Both the position numbers and the translations under genes were made by a program. The notes below the pieces were generated by a model that saw only the letters and a list, made by a program, of their open reading frames with translations, had not been told where the DNA came from and made no database searches. Source: Undaria pinnatifida (lineage: Eukaryota > Sar > Phaeophyceae > Laminariales > Alariaceae). From it: a stretch of 64,000 nt of DNA. Shown here piece by piece: positions 21,198 to 33,070 of this stretch (the stretch's first letter is position 1; the number at the start of each line of letters is the position of its first letter). Location of the stretch: NCBI GenBank assembly GCA_012845835.1, contig JABAKD010000011.1, forward strand, positions 9,424,381-9,488,380, written 5' to 3'.

Positions 21198-21599
21198 TCA
21201 GACTCCGCCCTCGCAAGTTTGGAGGTAGCAGTCTTGCTTTGTGGGGTCGTCCACTGTGGGCCGAAGACATAGGCAGTGAAAAAATGGTATCCCTCTTTTG
21301 AACCCCGCCGTTGACACCGAGGTTACGCGCGAGAGGATGCAGAGAGTCGCCGTCGTCGCCATGGCCTTGTTCGCAGTCGTGCAGCCCTGCCAATTTTCCT
21401 TCCAAACCTCTGCCTCGATATTTGGTATGGTGTTGTTGGACATCTTCACCTGAACCTTGGACAAAACGTCTCGTATCTTGGTCATGACGCTGAAATGCGT
21501 GACGGAAACGAGTATGAAGACGCATAGAGGCGTGTTGAGGAAGCAGTTACAATGAACGACGCGACATATATAGGAAGTTGCTGGTTTCGAAACCAGCAC
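21198..21599 (-). CDS. ORF of unknown function beside satellite
   Basis: A 133-codon minus-strand frame with some protein-like composition (SNNTIPNIEAEVWKENWQGC). Its 5' end falls in the palindrome-bearing satellite. No splice partners or family found, so it may be non-coding. Confidence 0.2.
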   Translation of the reverse strand: MLVSKPATSYICRVVHCNCFLNTPLCVFILVSVTHFSVMTKIRDVLSKVQVKMSNNTIPNIEAEVWKENWQGCTTANKAMATTATLCILSRVTSVSTAGFKRGIPFFHCLCLRPTVDDPTKQDCYLQTCEGGV

Positions 21600-22400
21600 C
21601 TTTCATCGTGTTAGGCGATTTGGCCGACCAGAGATAGTCACAAAGCTGGATGCGCAAACCGCGGCTGTAATGAGGCAAATCTTTTCGTCTAGGGATAGGC
21701 TAACAGCTGGTTTCGAAACCAGCGTTACCGTTGCAGCCAGCGTAACCGTTTTCGTCTAACTCCCCTTCGTGATATATGGTCATTGACACCTAAGCGAAGG
21801 TAATCTTGCGAGTTGATTTAGTGTATCATATACAAGAAAAAAGCAGGTTTTGAAACCAGCGACCTTGTCACGATCGTACTGGTTTAGTCTACCAGCAACT
21901 TTGTTTGGCCGGTTTCTCGAAACCATCGTTACCGTTGTCGCCAGCGAAACTGTTTCCTCTCACTTTTCCCTTCGTGATATATGGACGTTGACATCTAAGC
22001 GAAGTTAATCTTGCCAGGTGATTTAGTGTACCAGATACAATATAAAAAGCTGGTTTCGGAACCAGCGACCCTGTCACGAGCGTATTGTTTTACTCTACCC
22101 GCAAATGTTTTCGTCGGTTTCGAAACCAGCGTGTTACCGTACCTTCCGTTCGTGATGGATTGACGGGCACCGACACGTCTCGGAGGTAATCTTGCCAGAT
22201 GTATTATTAGTCTACACTGTACCAGGACAGATGTGAAGAGCTTGTTTCTATAAACCAGAGACTGTCACGAGCGTACTGATTTCGTCTACCAGCGAAAAAA
22301 AAAATAGTAACTTCGAAACCAGCGTTATCCTTTTGGTCTGCCTCCCCTTCCTGATGGATGCACCTTGACACCGCCGAGGTAATGGATCTCGATTATCTCT
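21577..22400. repeat. Satellite of about 200-bp units with palindrome
   Basis: Units recur at about 200-205 bp spacing (landmark GTTACCGT at 21723, 21928 and 22131). Each carries two versions of GCTGGTTTCGAAACCAGC, one followed by GTTACC and one by GACC(C/T)TGTCACGA. The palindrome also occurs in an unrelated tandem repeat at 35.3-36.0 kb. Confidence 0.8.
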
Positions 22401-22546
22401 GTATTACACTGACCCATGGCGATCGGGGTCAAATGTTACATACAAGGTTCGAATAGCACACACCTTGTACGCATTTTTGGTTCGTACTTTTCTGCTCACC
22501 TTGCGGGAGGGTCCTTGGGATTGTTGTCCCCTCGGGCGATGCCGGA

Positions 22547-22975
22547 CTAGTGGGAAGCGGGGGAGGCTGAAGGCGGGTCGTAGTCGTCTGCCTCTGCCGA
22601 TGAAGTCTCATCTGAGGCTTTCTCCGAGCCTCCGATGGCAGACTCAGAGAAATTTAGGGGCGCATATACACGATCGCCCACCCCGGGGAGAAGTTCACCA
22701 TGTATCGGAGGTGTGCCCGGACATCCTCCGGCAGAAGTTTCAGACTTATTTACCCCCGCACATGACGGAGGGAAACCGCCTTCCCTCGCGGCCTGAGGGC
22801 CAAGCGAAATGGCATCCGTCACGCAGTCGACTTGCCTGCCATATGCGAGTTTGGGTCGTTTATTCGTTCTCGGTGTCACATCTCGTACCGCCCACCCCTC
22901 CGCCAGAGCCGCTTCCATGGCGGTTGCCGCTCTCTCCTGCTCCTTGGCCTCCATCCCCCGTTTGTTGGCGCTCCT
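22547..22975 (-). CDS. Probable 3' exon of an unknown gene
   Basis: The minus-strand frame encodes a helical start (MEAKEQERAATAMEAALAEG) and an acidic Ser/Pro-rich C-terminus (SEKASDETSSAEADDYD), ending in TAG. Upstream in frame is a stop, so an intron is needed; AG sites lie near 22970-23005. It also contains GVGDRVYAP, a motif type seen in Tudor-like folds, but too short to assign. Confidence 0.35.
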   Translation of the reverse strand, partial: RSANKRGMEAKEQERAATAMEAALAEGWAVRDVTPRTNKRPKLAYGRQVDCVTDAISLGPQAAREGGFPPSCAGVNKSETSAGGCPGTPPIHGELLPGVGDRVYAPLNFSESAIGGSEKASDETSSAEADDYDPPSASPASH

Positions 22976-23614
22976 CTTGCACGGCGCTCTCTACCGAAGG
23001 ATCCCTGCAAGTATTTCCGTCAAAATTTGGTAGGTACCTCGTAGAGGTTATATATCAAAACGCAGAGGCGCCAAAAAAACGTGACGTTTTGTCGTGTATT
23101 TGTGCATAGAATTTTGTGGAGAGAACGTCGTTGTACGTTTGGTTTTTGAACAGGGTTGTTTGTCTTGGCTCTTAAGTGTAAAACAGGGTGGCTTTGGAAT
23201 CTAACCAGCAGGATATTATGATAAGATAGCACAGATTGCACACTACACGCAGCCAGCAGCAGCAGGAGTACTACAGAACAATATAGGCAACCTTAATATA
23301 GGCAAGCTTGCACACACGCGCGCCGTCAAGGTCTCGAACAACAACACAACAACACAGCAGCGAGGCGAAAAAGCACAAGCAGTGGCAGAAGCAGCGGCTG
23401 CTGCAGCAATGACGCACCAAACAGTCGAGAGACAAGCCGATACCCTTGCTGTCAGTGTGTACGACAGGGCTCTACCACTGCTGCTGCTTTATGCTGCTCC
23501 TTTTTGTTGGTCGCGAGATGAACTGATGCTGAAATACCTACACCGTTAAGAAGGGTGTAGTGCAGCATGAGTTGTTCTCGCCACCAACCAAAAGGTAGTA
23601 CAGAGCGACCGTTG

Positions 23615-23850
23615 TTAATCAAGTCCAAGTTTAAGGAGGAGGTGTCCCTTCCCAAACTTGGTGACCATCTCGTCAAACGCCACGCTCTGCATCGTCTTCT
23701 GCCTGCGGTGAGGGAAGAGGCGGTTTAAGGCGGCCGTGACGTCCACGAAGAAGTCGCTCGCAAAACCAGTTCTCCACACCACTGCCTGCAACAGGACCGG
23801 ATGTTTCGCAAACGAGGGACGATGCCGACGAACACCGCGTGAAAGGAACA
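23615..23850 (-). CDS. Possible 3' exon of an unknown gene
   Basis: The minus-strand frame SFAKHPVLLQAVVWRTGFAS then FFVDVTAALNRLFPHRRQ ends KLGLD and TAA. Composition is protein-like. No family is recognised and no partner exon could be proven. Confidence 0.3.
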
Positions 23851-24648
23851 TCGGCAATGATTCCGCACGAGCACAAAGCAATGATTCCGCACGAGCGGCA
23901 GGCAGACGTGGAATAGTCCGCAGATTAAGGAAGATTGTAGGTATGAGGGAGCGTAGAGCGAACATGGGCGACAGAGGGGGCAACGGTAATGATTGTGTCA
24001 ACGACGGGCAATCCGAGAACCGGGAACTACGATGCTGGCTGGTGTCTAAGCAGGGATACAATGCATGAGGTCCGTCAATTAGTCAACATGTTGCCATCGA
24101 ACCTTGTGGCACACGCTATCTCCCACACTGCGCCATAACGCCAGGAAGTACGCCTAGAGGGTAGCACCCACTATGGTCGCAATCCGTTCGGTATAATTAG
24201 ACGATGTGAGCATGGTAAAAAAATCGGTGGGGGAAAACATGAATTGATAGGATGATTTTCGGCGTCACCATGACCACGATAAGCCAACAAAAGGCATACG
24301 CTGGGTTATTTTACCTTAAGTTTGCGCATATGAGGCATTTGGGTTTCTACGCCGGACATTTTCACGTCCCCCGAGAGAGCGCTCTGGTACGCGATTTCTG
24401 GGGAGCATATGGGAACATCCATTGAAATAGGGACAAACTACGTTTAAACGGGCGAAATTATACATAGCAGCACCGCTCTTTATTTGTTTTAACAGTTCCT
24501 ACAGCGTTATCGTGTCCGATTTCGTACACTAACATACACGAAAGAACCAAAGGAGCCTTCGCACGACCTGTGGTCTTCTGGCATGACAACACTTGGTACG
24601 CCTTGGCGAAAGAGGTCGCCTTGATCCAGCCGTCTTCCGTTTATACAG

Positions 24649-24771
24649 TTTACGGGACGCGTGTTTTCTATCCTTCATTATGGCATGGACAGGAAGCAGG
24701 AGAGATATTACAGCGACCGTTTTGCTGATTTGGCCATTCATTGTCAACTACAACCGGGCGAGCGCGTAATG
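24649..24771 (+). CDS. Possible exon, Tudor-like region part 1
   Basis: Bounded by acceptor TTTATACAG and donor AATG|GTAAGC, 41 codons, phase 0 at both ends. Encodes MDRKQERYYSDRFADLAIHC and ends LQPGERVM. Splicing to 25099 gives PGERVMAKYDVDGSELYGW, which resembles a Tudor/SH3-like barrel start. The resemblance is only by eye. Confidence 0.35.
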
Positions 24772-25098
24772 GTAAGCATTCACGTTATTGCAACCATAAT
24801 TTCTACTTTCCACCTCACATGGCTCAATATTATGTACGAGGGTGCCAACCAATACATGGAACGAACACGGAATAATACCGTGCGAGGCGCTACGTTTTGC
24901 ACCAGATCGCATCGCAGATGGCAGGGCTGTATTTCCTACGCCTACAGGTAAATGATTACCCTCAAACAAAGTGCATGGGTGGGGACATGGGGAGTGACGG
25001 ATATAGGGGGAAATGATTTTGAATCGTACCACTGTAACGGACAGTGTCTAGCTTGTTGCTAGTTTTACGGAGCAGCAGTACCCTAGTGCATGCGGCAG

Positions 25099-25152
25099 GC
25101 CAAGTACGATGTAGACGGATCCGAACTTTACGGGTGGGAAGACGGACAAGGT
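25099..25152 (+). CDS. Possible exon, Tudor-like region part 2
   Basis: Begins after acceptor GCATGCGGCAG in phase 0, matching the previous exon, and reads AKYDVDGSELYGWEDGQ. A GT at about 25151 could be its donor, but the frame stays open to 25345, so the 3' boundary is uncertain. Confidence 0.3.
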
Positions 25153-25349
25153 ACTGGATTTTGGCTGCTGTCAAAAACGCAAGCTGCACAAGTTGGACTT
25201 TGGGGGAGCATAGCATCGAAAAACGCCCATATATGCGCCACGTGCGAACCTAATGGCCCTAAAAAATGCCACAATATGAGCCCGACCAAACGAGGAAAAA
25301 TGATGGAAATAAATTTAATGAAAAATAATACACGAACGTATTACTAAAC

Positions 25350-26428
25350 AAAAGCCAAGTTTCAATGTTCAGAGCTTTAACTAGGAGTAGACTTCCCGAT
25401 GAATACATTTAGATTTCTCGTTATTCCTTTGCCCCCTAATAATCTTAAATAACCGAAATAGGGTCGAAATCATCAAAATATGATGGGATAAACAGCGGTG
25501 TGAGGAACATAGGCTAATCGGTTCGCAGGCTCTTGGTAGGTGGGGTAGTGCGTGAGGCTGCGTTGGTGCTTGTCCGACGTCGAAGCCACCAGTTACCGGT
25601 GGGGTATGACCAAGAGGTGGCTAGGTAAGAAACGACAGGGTGAGGACGTGTCTGTAGGGCGATACACTTTTCGATGAGGGTGCCACTCACTTATCCAACG
25701 GCTGCCGACAAGCGACCACGACCAAAACACAACTACGGCACTGTGCGGGGGAGCGAGTTGGACCACGAGCGACGCCTACTTTCAGGGGTGCCTCGGGTGC
25801 GCGACTTGGTGTGCTGTAACGAGATGATTACTATTTTAACTTGCACCGCGAGCTTTAGCGTGAAATATCAGTCGTCTTCAATTATTTTTTGTATATATTT
25901 TGGATGTCGTTCGCAACGAACCTACGTTGTTAAAAAACAAAAACGACTCCTTTTTCTTCTTGATTTTTCATTATGTTCACCATTTATGTCTTCCTCGTTT
26001 GTATTGTGGCCCTATCGGGTGCATAAACATCACCAAGTGGAATAAAATACAGCGAAACCGGCGATTTTTTGTAGACGTAAAACATGAAAAAAAATGCATA
26101 ATGGAAGCTACCCTAGGCACGCCAACATGCTCCTCGCACACTGAAAAGGGAAAACCGAAGAAAGTTGCTGCTTTGTAACCTGTGGGTGCATGACAACAAC
26201 TAAACGTACGAGGTGTTGCCCGACTGCTCGACGGGTACGTGGCGGGTATCAGGGTGTTCGACAGGCAGGCGGGTAACGGCGCAAACTAACTGTGAAAACC
26301 TGCCTTGTACCCGGATATTCTCCCCCCCACAACACAAGAAGGCAACCCTTCGAGACGTAACAACGCTACTAATGATACACGTTCAGGCCGTCCGCATGAC
26401 CGTATTTTTTTCAAGAATATGATTGGAG
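25350..26428. other. AT-rich interval, no gene seen
   Basis: Only short ORFs without motifs, and no recognised repeat. Confidence 0.4.
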
Positions 26429-27030
26429 CGCACCTTCCTAGGAGTTGATTCGATGCTCGTGCCTTGCGGCGCCCATTGTCACCACCGTCGTTCGTCCCTT
26501 GCCTTCGGGCCGTTGAAAGTTGCTCCCCCCGCCGATATGGTCGAATCTCCTTCCCGTTGTCGTCAACTTGCACAAAAGCCTCCCACTTCACCTCTTGCTC
26601 TTGAGGATTGTCCGGGTTGTCAGGCGCGTCCAAACGACTCTCATGATGGCGAGGGCAATCGAGGAACCGTCTTTGCTTTTGTTCGCACTCTGGACAGTGT
26701 CCCGTGACGCACGCGTTGAGGTGTGCTGCAACAACGCTTCTCCCAGTGGTCTTGTACAACAGGATCTTTTCACAAAGAAGCCTGTCACACAACTCTCCCA
26801 TGCTGAATACGTCCTTGGCGGACGATGTCAGGAGAAAACCTTTACAACCACCATCGACGCAAAGACCGCATTCGCAGCTGCACGGATTTCCGGCGGACTC
26901 CCCAAAATGAAGCTGGGGCCATACCCGCACAAGCGACTTTACGATGAGCTTGCCGATAAGGCAGTGAGCGCAGAGGCAGCACGAAGGGATTGCTTGACGA
27001 CGTAGAAGAGCAACAGCTTATCGAACGAAG
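26429..27030 (-). pseudogene. Transposase N-terminal Cys-rich fragment
   Basis: The minus-strand frame has clustered cysteines (CSCECGLCVDGGC, then CVTGHCPECEQKQRRFLDC) and a Trp-containing segment (KWEAFVQVDDNGK). This order matches what I recall of the N-terminal region of a widespread unclassified eukaryotic transposase family whose C-terminal part appears at 30448-35046. Upstream, coding-like text (SFDKLLLFYVVKQSLRAA) lies in another frame, so at least one frameshift is present. A donor-like AAG|GTGCGC ends it near 26428. It lies in opposite orientation to the 30-35 kb part. Confidence 0.6.
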
Positions 27031-27161
27031 CCCTGGAGATGTGGTCGATCTCCACCTTGCCTTCGTGAAACTAGAAGCGTACAGTACAAGACGGGGGACA
27101 CCATTGGAAAAAACAGCGCAAGGGAACGCTTAAAAGTGGAACAAATTACACATGTACAACT

Positions 27162-27263
27162 CATATATATTATAAAAATTAAAATACACTCCAGCTGTGA
27201 GATCGGATATTTTGTCGAAACTCATCTTTGCAAGCTGTGTGTGATACTCCGATCGCGCGTATT
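27162..27263 (+). mobile_element. Small MITE copy (CGATCGGAGT family)
   Basis: Nearly the same as 16062-16172, including TATATATTATAAAAATTAAA and GATACTCCGATCGCGCGTAT. Confidence 0.75.
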
Positions 27264-28457
27264 ACGGGTTGTGTGTCCTCATTAAGGATATAGGTCGGCG
27301 ACTCCCTTTGCAACTACAGTGTAGCTATCAGGGTCAACAGGGTGATGTTAGGCAGTCTGTGCGCGGGAACTATAAAACCCGTTTCTGAGGGGGATAAAAT
27401 CTGACAGCTGTGGAAGGAAATGCATCAGTTTATCAAGTGAATCCTTTAAGTCGAATAACCGGTGAGGGGAGGGTGGGGTTTTTATGGGCGTGGGGGGCTG
27501 ATTTTGATCAAAAGGGGGACGGGAGGGGGGGAGGGGGGGAGGGACAGGTGGGGCAGCTCAATTTGTGCGTGAAAACTATATATCCTTGTGGGGGAGAGGG
27601 GGGGAAATGTGTGTGTGTGGGGGGGGGGGGGGGGGAGGGCTTTAGGTCGCATAGATGTAGGGGTTTGCAAAATATGTATTACATTATTTTTGCGCCAGCA
27701 CATGTTTGTTGCGTGTGTGTAGACTCGTCTATTCAGGGAACAATCTACGTAAAACTTTTTCGTACCGCGCGTCAACATGCGAGCGTCGGATACACACACA
27801 CGTACGGGATGAGCGCTACGGAGAGAAATAGAGCAAACTCGGGAACAAACCGAATATTTTTTTAATATTCTGATAAGGGTCCGTGTTAACGACGAACTTG
27901 CCAAACAAACATTCGATTGTTGTGTCTTTGATACAATTGGTTTAAATTAGCATCGAAATAATGATCACCGAGCAGGCATTTTCAAATTTATTACTAGAAA
28001 TAAAATACAACAAACGGGTATGGGCCCAGATTAACGAAGAGCACGGAAAACCGTAATTCGATTTTTTTTTTTTTTCATGACAATATACGAAAAAGTCGAC
28101 GCTGCTTCTTATCTCACTCAAAGGGACGGCGTAGTGCGTTCTAGAACATATACTCCGGAGGAAAAAAAAACGAGAAGGGGTCAACGAACACCCGTGGGCA
28201 ACCCTGTAATGAGCGACGGCTCGTGTTTTTCCCGGAGCGTCGAGGCTGGCGGCAGATTGTTTTTGCTGGTAGCGTTTATGAGGCTATGGCTGTAGGCATC
28301 GTTTGGATGGTCTGGCGCCGGCCCGCCGCAAGCAGATGAAAACTAAGCTAAATTCGAAAACAAATTGGAATTTCGGCTTGGCAGGGATTCCCCCGTTAAT
28401 CTAAGGTCATGTGGAATGCCATGCCAAAACACGGTAGGGAACAACTTTACCTGATCT
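27264..28457. other. No gene seen, G-run tract inside
   Basis: Contains a G-rich stretch (27465-27650, with a G-run at 27619-27638) that could form quadruplexes, then AT-rich sequence. The ORFs are low complexity. Confidence 0.4.
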
Positions 28458-28460
28458 GCC

Positions 28461-28892
28461 AATGCCTTGCACACAATGTTGTGTAGCTGCACGACGGAGC
28501 CAAGAAGATACCGCATACTCGCGGAAGAACACCCTTTAGGCTCTAGGCATTCCCGCGATCGATCTCGTGCGGAACGTCTATGGAGTCCTTGCGTGAAGTC
28601 GTGTTTGTCTTGGTTTCGCTCGGGGAAGGCTGGGTGTTGTTGTCGATGGTATCGATCACCACACGCTGCACATTTAGCAGCGCGTGGTGATCGATACCAT
28701 CGACAACAACACCCAGCCTTCTCCCAGCGAAACAAAGACAAAACACGACTACACCCAAGGACTCCATAGGCGTTCCGCACGAGATCGATCGCCGGAATGC
28801 CTATTAATAGAGCCTGAACGGTGTTTTTCCGCAAGTATACGGTATCTTCTTGGCTCCGTCGTGCAGCTACACAACATTGTGTGCAAGGCATT
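28461..28892. repeat. Long near-perfect inverted repeat (hairpin)
   Basis: Arms of about 210 bp (28461-28670 and 28678-28892) pair with a short loop of about 7 bases. The centre reads CACGCTGC and GCAGCGCGTG around the loop. Differences between the arms are limited to scattered substitutions and small indels. Confidence 0.9.
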
Positions 28893-29184
28893 TGAAGCGC
28901 TTTGGGGCAGCGTACATCTAAGCAGTCCCTGCGCCTGGTCCGTTTGCCCGTCCTGCAAGTTCAGGAAGCGGCGGCCGAAATCGAGACACACGTTTATATG
29001 CTTGACGACATACTAGTAAATATTCTACAACACTACCGGGAAAGATGTACACTTCCAAGGATTTGTGCATCAATACAATATATGCCCCCCACGTCTTCGT
29101 TTGACTATTCTACACGCCTCCTGACGGCGACTCGTGCACGGGACTTTACGCCTCGTCCGTGGAGCCCACGCTCAAGTTACTCAC

Positions 29185-29670
29185 AGTTTTGCCGCGCTAG
29201 TGGTGCTCATCTCGCGCTTCCTTCTCTCCAAACATTCCGCGAAAAATTCTCGTTGAACGGGTCCAATGGAATTCTCGAGACCGGTGAAGCTGACGCCCTT
29301 GCCGACTGCGGCGGCGACAAGTACTCGGCGTGCTTCTGATCCCGGTGTAGATGCGACGATGGCAGGCTTCGAGAGCCACTCGTTCATGTCCCTCATAGCC
29401 TCAACAATTTTCAACTCGTCTGGACTTGGCGGGCGTGGGTCGGTCAGCACATGTTCCTGGCGGTAAGCTCGAAAGGACTTGTGGTTGATGAGAGCCCGCA
29501 TGACAAGATCGCGGGTCTCGCCCTCTGATATCGTGTCGCCAAACCTGTTTCGACGCTCACTCTGAACAACATCATCATCGATGCTCTGGATGATGTCTCT
29601 CAGGATCACGCTCGCCTTAGCGCCGTTCGCCGCCAGACCCAATGCTGGAGCCAAAGGTGTCCGAGGTGTC
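29185..29670 (-). CDS. Exon of unknown protein, possibly element-associated
   Basis: A minus-strand frame of 162 codons lies between acceptor CCGCACAG and donor AAAACT|GTGAGT, phase 2 at both ends. It encodes a soluble, charged protein part (VILRDIIQSIDDDVVQSERR; MRDMNEWLSKPAIV; VQREFFAECLERRKREMS). No family is recognised. It lies in the same orientation as the 26.4-27.0 kb transposase fragment and may be its upstream exon. Confidence 0.5.
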
Positions 29671-30005
29671 CTGTGCGGATGCAAGTTTTGGGGAAAATCA
29701 ATAGCGGTTGCCCGAAATGAATTGTTGTCAAATGCCTATAATAATTAAATATTCGCAAGGCCACGTGAAGTTGTTTCGCGAGGTAAAAAGAATGTACAAA
29801 ACCTACCAATTGCCGCTAAAGAACACAGACAAGTGCACTGCCGTTTGGATCTGCTTTCCTGAAACGACAATATATCCCGCACCTCCTTGCCGCGGGTACC
29901 TGGCCGGGTGGCCGGTCGACGTCGGTTTCATGATACAAGGATTACCATCGAGACGAAAGCATAAGCTAACCCGAACCCGAACGCGAGAGGAACAAAGACC
30001 TGCCG

Positions 30006-30443
30006 GGATGGCCTGTTCGTGTTGGTTCACAAACCGGCGTACCGGTAACCTTGGACAAAACGCTCAAAAGGACAGACGCATGAACGACCCTCCCTCATTC
30101 CGAATTGTCCGAGGACAGAACACTTGGCTGGATGGCCTGCTCAGGCTGGTTCCCAAACCTGCGTCTGATTTCACAAAACGCCCGACAGGACAGACGCATG
30201 AACGACCCTCTCTCATTCCGAAATACACGAGTATATGTCGGAATGAGAGAGGCTCGATCATGCGTCATTCATGTTGGGCGTATTGTGGCGGCAGACGCAG
30301 GTTGGGGAACCAGCCTCAGCAGGCCATCCAGCCAAGTGTTCTTTCCTTGCATTTTGGAATGAGAGAGGCTCGTTCATGCGTCATTCATGTTGGGCGTACT
30401 GTGGAAGTAGACGCAGGTTTGGGAACCAGCCTGAGCAGGCCAC
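30006..30443. repeat. Inverted cluster of a ~110-bp repeat (two forward, two reverse)
   Basis: The unit GGATGGCCTG...CTGGTTC...GACGCATGAACGACCC occurs forward near 30010-30115 and 30128-30225, and inverted near 30236-30345 and 30355-30443. The symmetry centre is near 30233 (CTCTCTCATTCCGA against TCGGAATGAGAGAG). It ends just before the surviving transposase coding region. Confidence 0.85.
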
Positions 30444-30447
30444 CGTG

Positions 30448-31063
30448 TTGCACACTTCAAGAAAGATACGCACACCACACCCAGGACGAGGTGCAATCTC
30501 AACACTGGAACCAAGACTCCACCACTCTCTTTCCTTGTCCCGTCTTCTTTCGACACGGCGACAGAGCTTGGGTGTACTCGTTCGTCGTGTTGAGCGACGA
30601 CAGGTCTCAAGACAACGCCTGGGTGCGGCATACTTTCAAAAGGCTGCTTTAAACGGAGATCCCGTCAATGCTTGAGAGAGTCGGCGCCGCGCCGATGACT
30701 CGTGCTACTTTCTTCACCGACAACTGCGGGAAGCAGTTCAAGTGTGCGACGTTATTCAGGCTCATCGATGACTGTGGTATTAATGTCGCCAACGAACCTA
30801 CGCGACGGCTTCACGTAGAGGCACACTACTACGGCGCTTGCCACGGGAAAAGCTTGTCGGATAGCGAAGGCGGTGTGGTAAAGACGTTCGCGAGGAATCA
30901 GGTTGTTTCCGCGCGTATTCGGATCCTCGGTTCATACGAACTCTACGAGAAGCTCAAGGCCGACCTGGACTTTGAACTGCGGGAGGCCAACATGACGGAA
31001 TTCGGGGAGTACTCGGGCGAGATTGGAACCGGGCAGCTGTTCATGACACGGGCAGACGATGTG
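30448..31063 (+). pseudogene. Transposase exon with HGK and candidate catalytic acids
   Basis: Open apart from TAA at 30650-30652; the same frame resumes immediately (TEIPSMLERV). The 5' boundary is uncertain because the exon begins at the edge of the inverted repeat cluster. The donor is CGATGTG|GTGAGT. Confidence 0.7.
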
Positions 31064-31375
31064 GTGAGTTACACCTACCATCCGCATAGCGCCAACTAAA
31101 GGCAAAGAATTGTCCATATACATTTATAGGGAGATATACATGTTGCTATATTATATGTAGTTCGTGATTCTCCCTAACTACCCTGACATCTACTCCCCCC
31201 CACCCCCACCCCCGCTGACGGGGCATAGTTCCGTTGTTAGCACTGTCCATACTATTATTTTATAATCCCAATTATAATTATATCCTCCCCAAACGTCCGC
31301 CCCCCCCCGCCCCCCCGGGGGGCATGCTGGCTTCTATTATTTAAGCTCTCAGTTCTCGTGACATTAGGCTATGAC

Positions 31376-32787
31376 CGTAACGTCTACGACGTCCATTGCC
31401 TTTGGTTATGGCCCTATCCCACCCCCGCCCCCCCCTTCCCCCTTGGGCTCTGACTTCTATACTCGTACCTACCAGTGCTCGTGGCATATATCTCCAACAT
31501 CTGAGAAGCCTACGTACCGGCCAAAATTTCAGTCGTAATCCCTGCTCATACTTCTCTTAAACATGGATAGTTCACACACACCCCTTCCTACCTTCGCGCG
31601 CACGTTGGATGTTCTTATTATACAGCTCTCACTGCTTGCCGTACATTTGGGTGTAACATCTACCACGCCCCCCTCCCCCGGCGCAAAATTCAGTACATAG
31701 CACTGTTATACAATTTAATATACCAGGTACCAATTTTGTTTTTGTCCCCACCCCATCCCGGGTACGGTGGCTGCTATTGTTGAAGCTCGCAGTGCGTGCG
31801 ATGATAGGCTATAGCCCTAACGGCTAAAACGCCCAGTGCCTGTGGTGTACCCTTATTCCCCCCCCCGCCCCTTCCCCCTCGTGCACGGACTGCTATTATT
31901 TTTCGCTCTCGGTGCTTGTGGCATACACCTCCAACATCTGACAAGCCCCCCCCCGCGCAGGTTTCAGTTGCAACCCCTGCTATTACTAAGAAACTATGAA
32001 CGTACCTCCTCCCCCCTCCCCCGCTTCGCGCACTCGAGCTGCCTGTGTTACTATTATTTAGCTCTCACTGCTTGTGGCACTAAGGTCTACGCAGCCCACC
32101 CCGGCGCATAGTGCAGTTGTTAGCACTGTCGTACGATTCCATACCAATGTTAACCCCCCCCCCCCGCCCCCGGGTGGAGATGGCTGCTTTTGTTACTGAA
32201 GCCGCGAGTTTTCGTGACGTTAGGACGCATGCTGCGACAGAGGTGCACCATTTTGTTTTGCTGTTGGTGCTCGCCAGACGAGCTCTATACCTCACCCAAA
32301 ATCTAATTTGGACAAACTTGAAGGTGTTCCCCGATGAACACGTCAATAACCTACCTAACCCTAACCGTAACTGACCACGTAGGTTAATAGCGAACCATTG
32401 CGGTAAAAAATAACGAACTTTCGACGAATTTGGATGAAGGAGCCCCGTCGATCAACATTTTTTTCAACCAAAACTGCTACCTCTGTCGTAGCACGCGTTA
32501 TAGGCCATAAACGTAACGTCTATGACGCCCATTGCCTATGGTGTATCCCCCCCCCTCCTCCCCCTCGGGTACTGACTGCTTTTATTATAGCAATCAGAGG
32601 TTGTGGTATATACTTCCTCGCTCTAACAAGCCCCCCCGCTATTTCCGTCGTAACCCCTGCTAAAACTTCTTCTCTACATGCATATTTTAACACATGGACA
32701 CACTCCGCTTCTAGCGTACGCTCACTGTTATTAATTACGTACAGTAGCTCTCACTGCTTGTGGTACATACGTCTGGCATCTACTACG

Positions 32788-32818
<31 letters not shown>

Positions 32819-32880
32819 CCCCACGCGAATAGTGTACTTCATATCCTTTTTCTGTTCAACTATTTTTGACATTTTATGTT
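31376..32880. repeat. C-rich tandem repeat in transposase intron
   Basis: Three diverged copies start near 31376, 31808 and 32510 (TAACGTCTA-GACG-CCATTGCCT) and share CACCTCCAACATCTGA-like and CAACCCCTGCTA blocks, with C-runs up to about 30 bases. The second copy is broken by the MITE at 32224-32499. Confidence 0.65.
32224..32499. mobile_element. MITE of the GCGTGCTACGATAGAGGT family in a tandem repeat
   Basis: Ends GACGCATGCTGCGACAGAGG and CCTCTGTCGTAGCACGCGTT are inverted. Flanks TTAG and ATAG match at three of four bases. The family body (GGAGCCCCGTCGATCA) is present. Confidence 0.7.
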
Positions 32881-33070
32881 GACGGATGGTACGACAGAGG
32901 TGGCACGTTTTCGCTCCTCAACCCTGCATAGCCCGAAAGTTGTGCTTGTGTTGTTTTCGGATTTGGTTTTGGTATAACTTTGCCATGGAATTGGTTATTA
33001 AAATCAGGTTTTTCGTTGAGGTACAGAGCTCCGAACAAAAAATGTGCACCTCTACCAGAGCATGCTTGTG
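32880..33070. mobile_element. Short derivative of the same MITE family
   Basis: Left end GACGGATGGTACGACAGAGG and right end GTGCACCTCTACCAGAGCATGC are diverged family ends around about 150 bp lacking the usual body. Confidence 0.5.

Noticed and set aside
28461..28892. microRNA precursor
   Set aside because: The arms are far longer than a typical precursor and contain coding-like sequence; a foldback or hairpin RNA is more likely.
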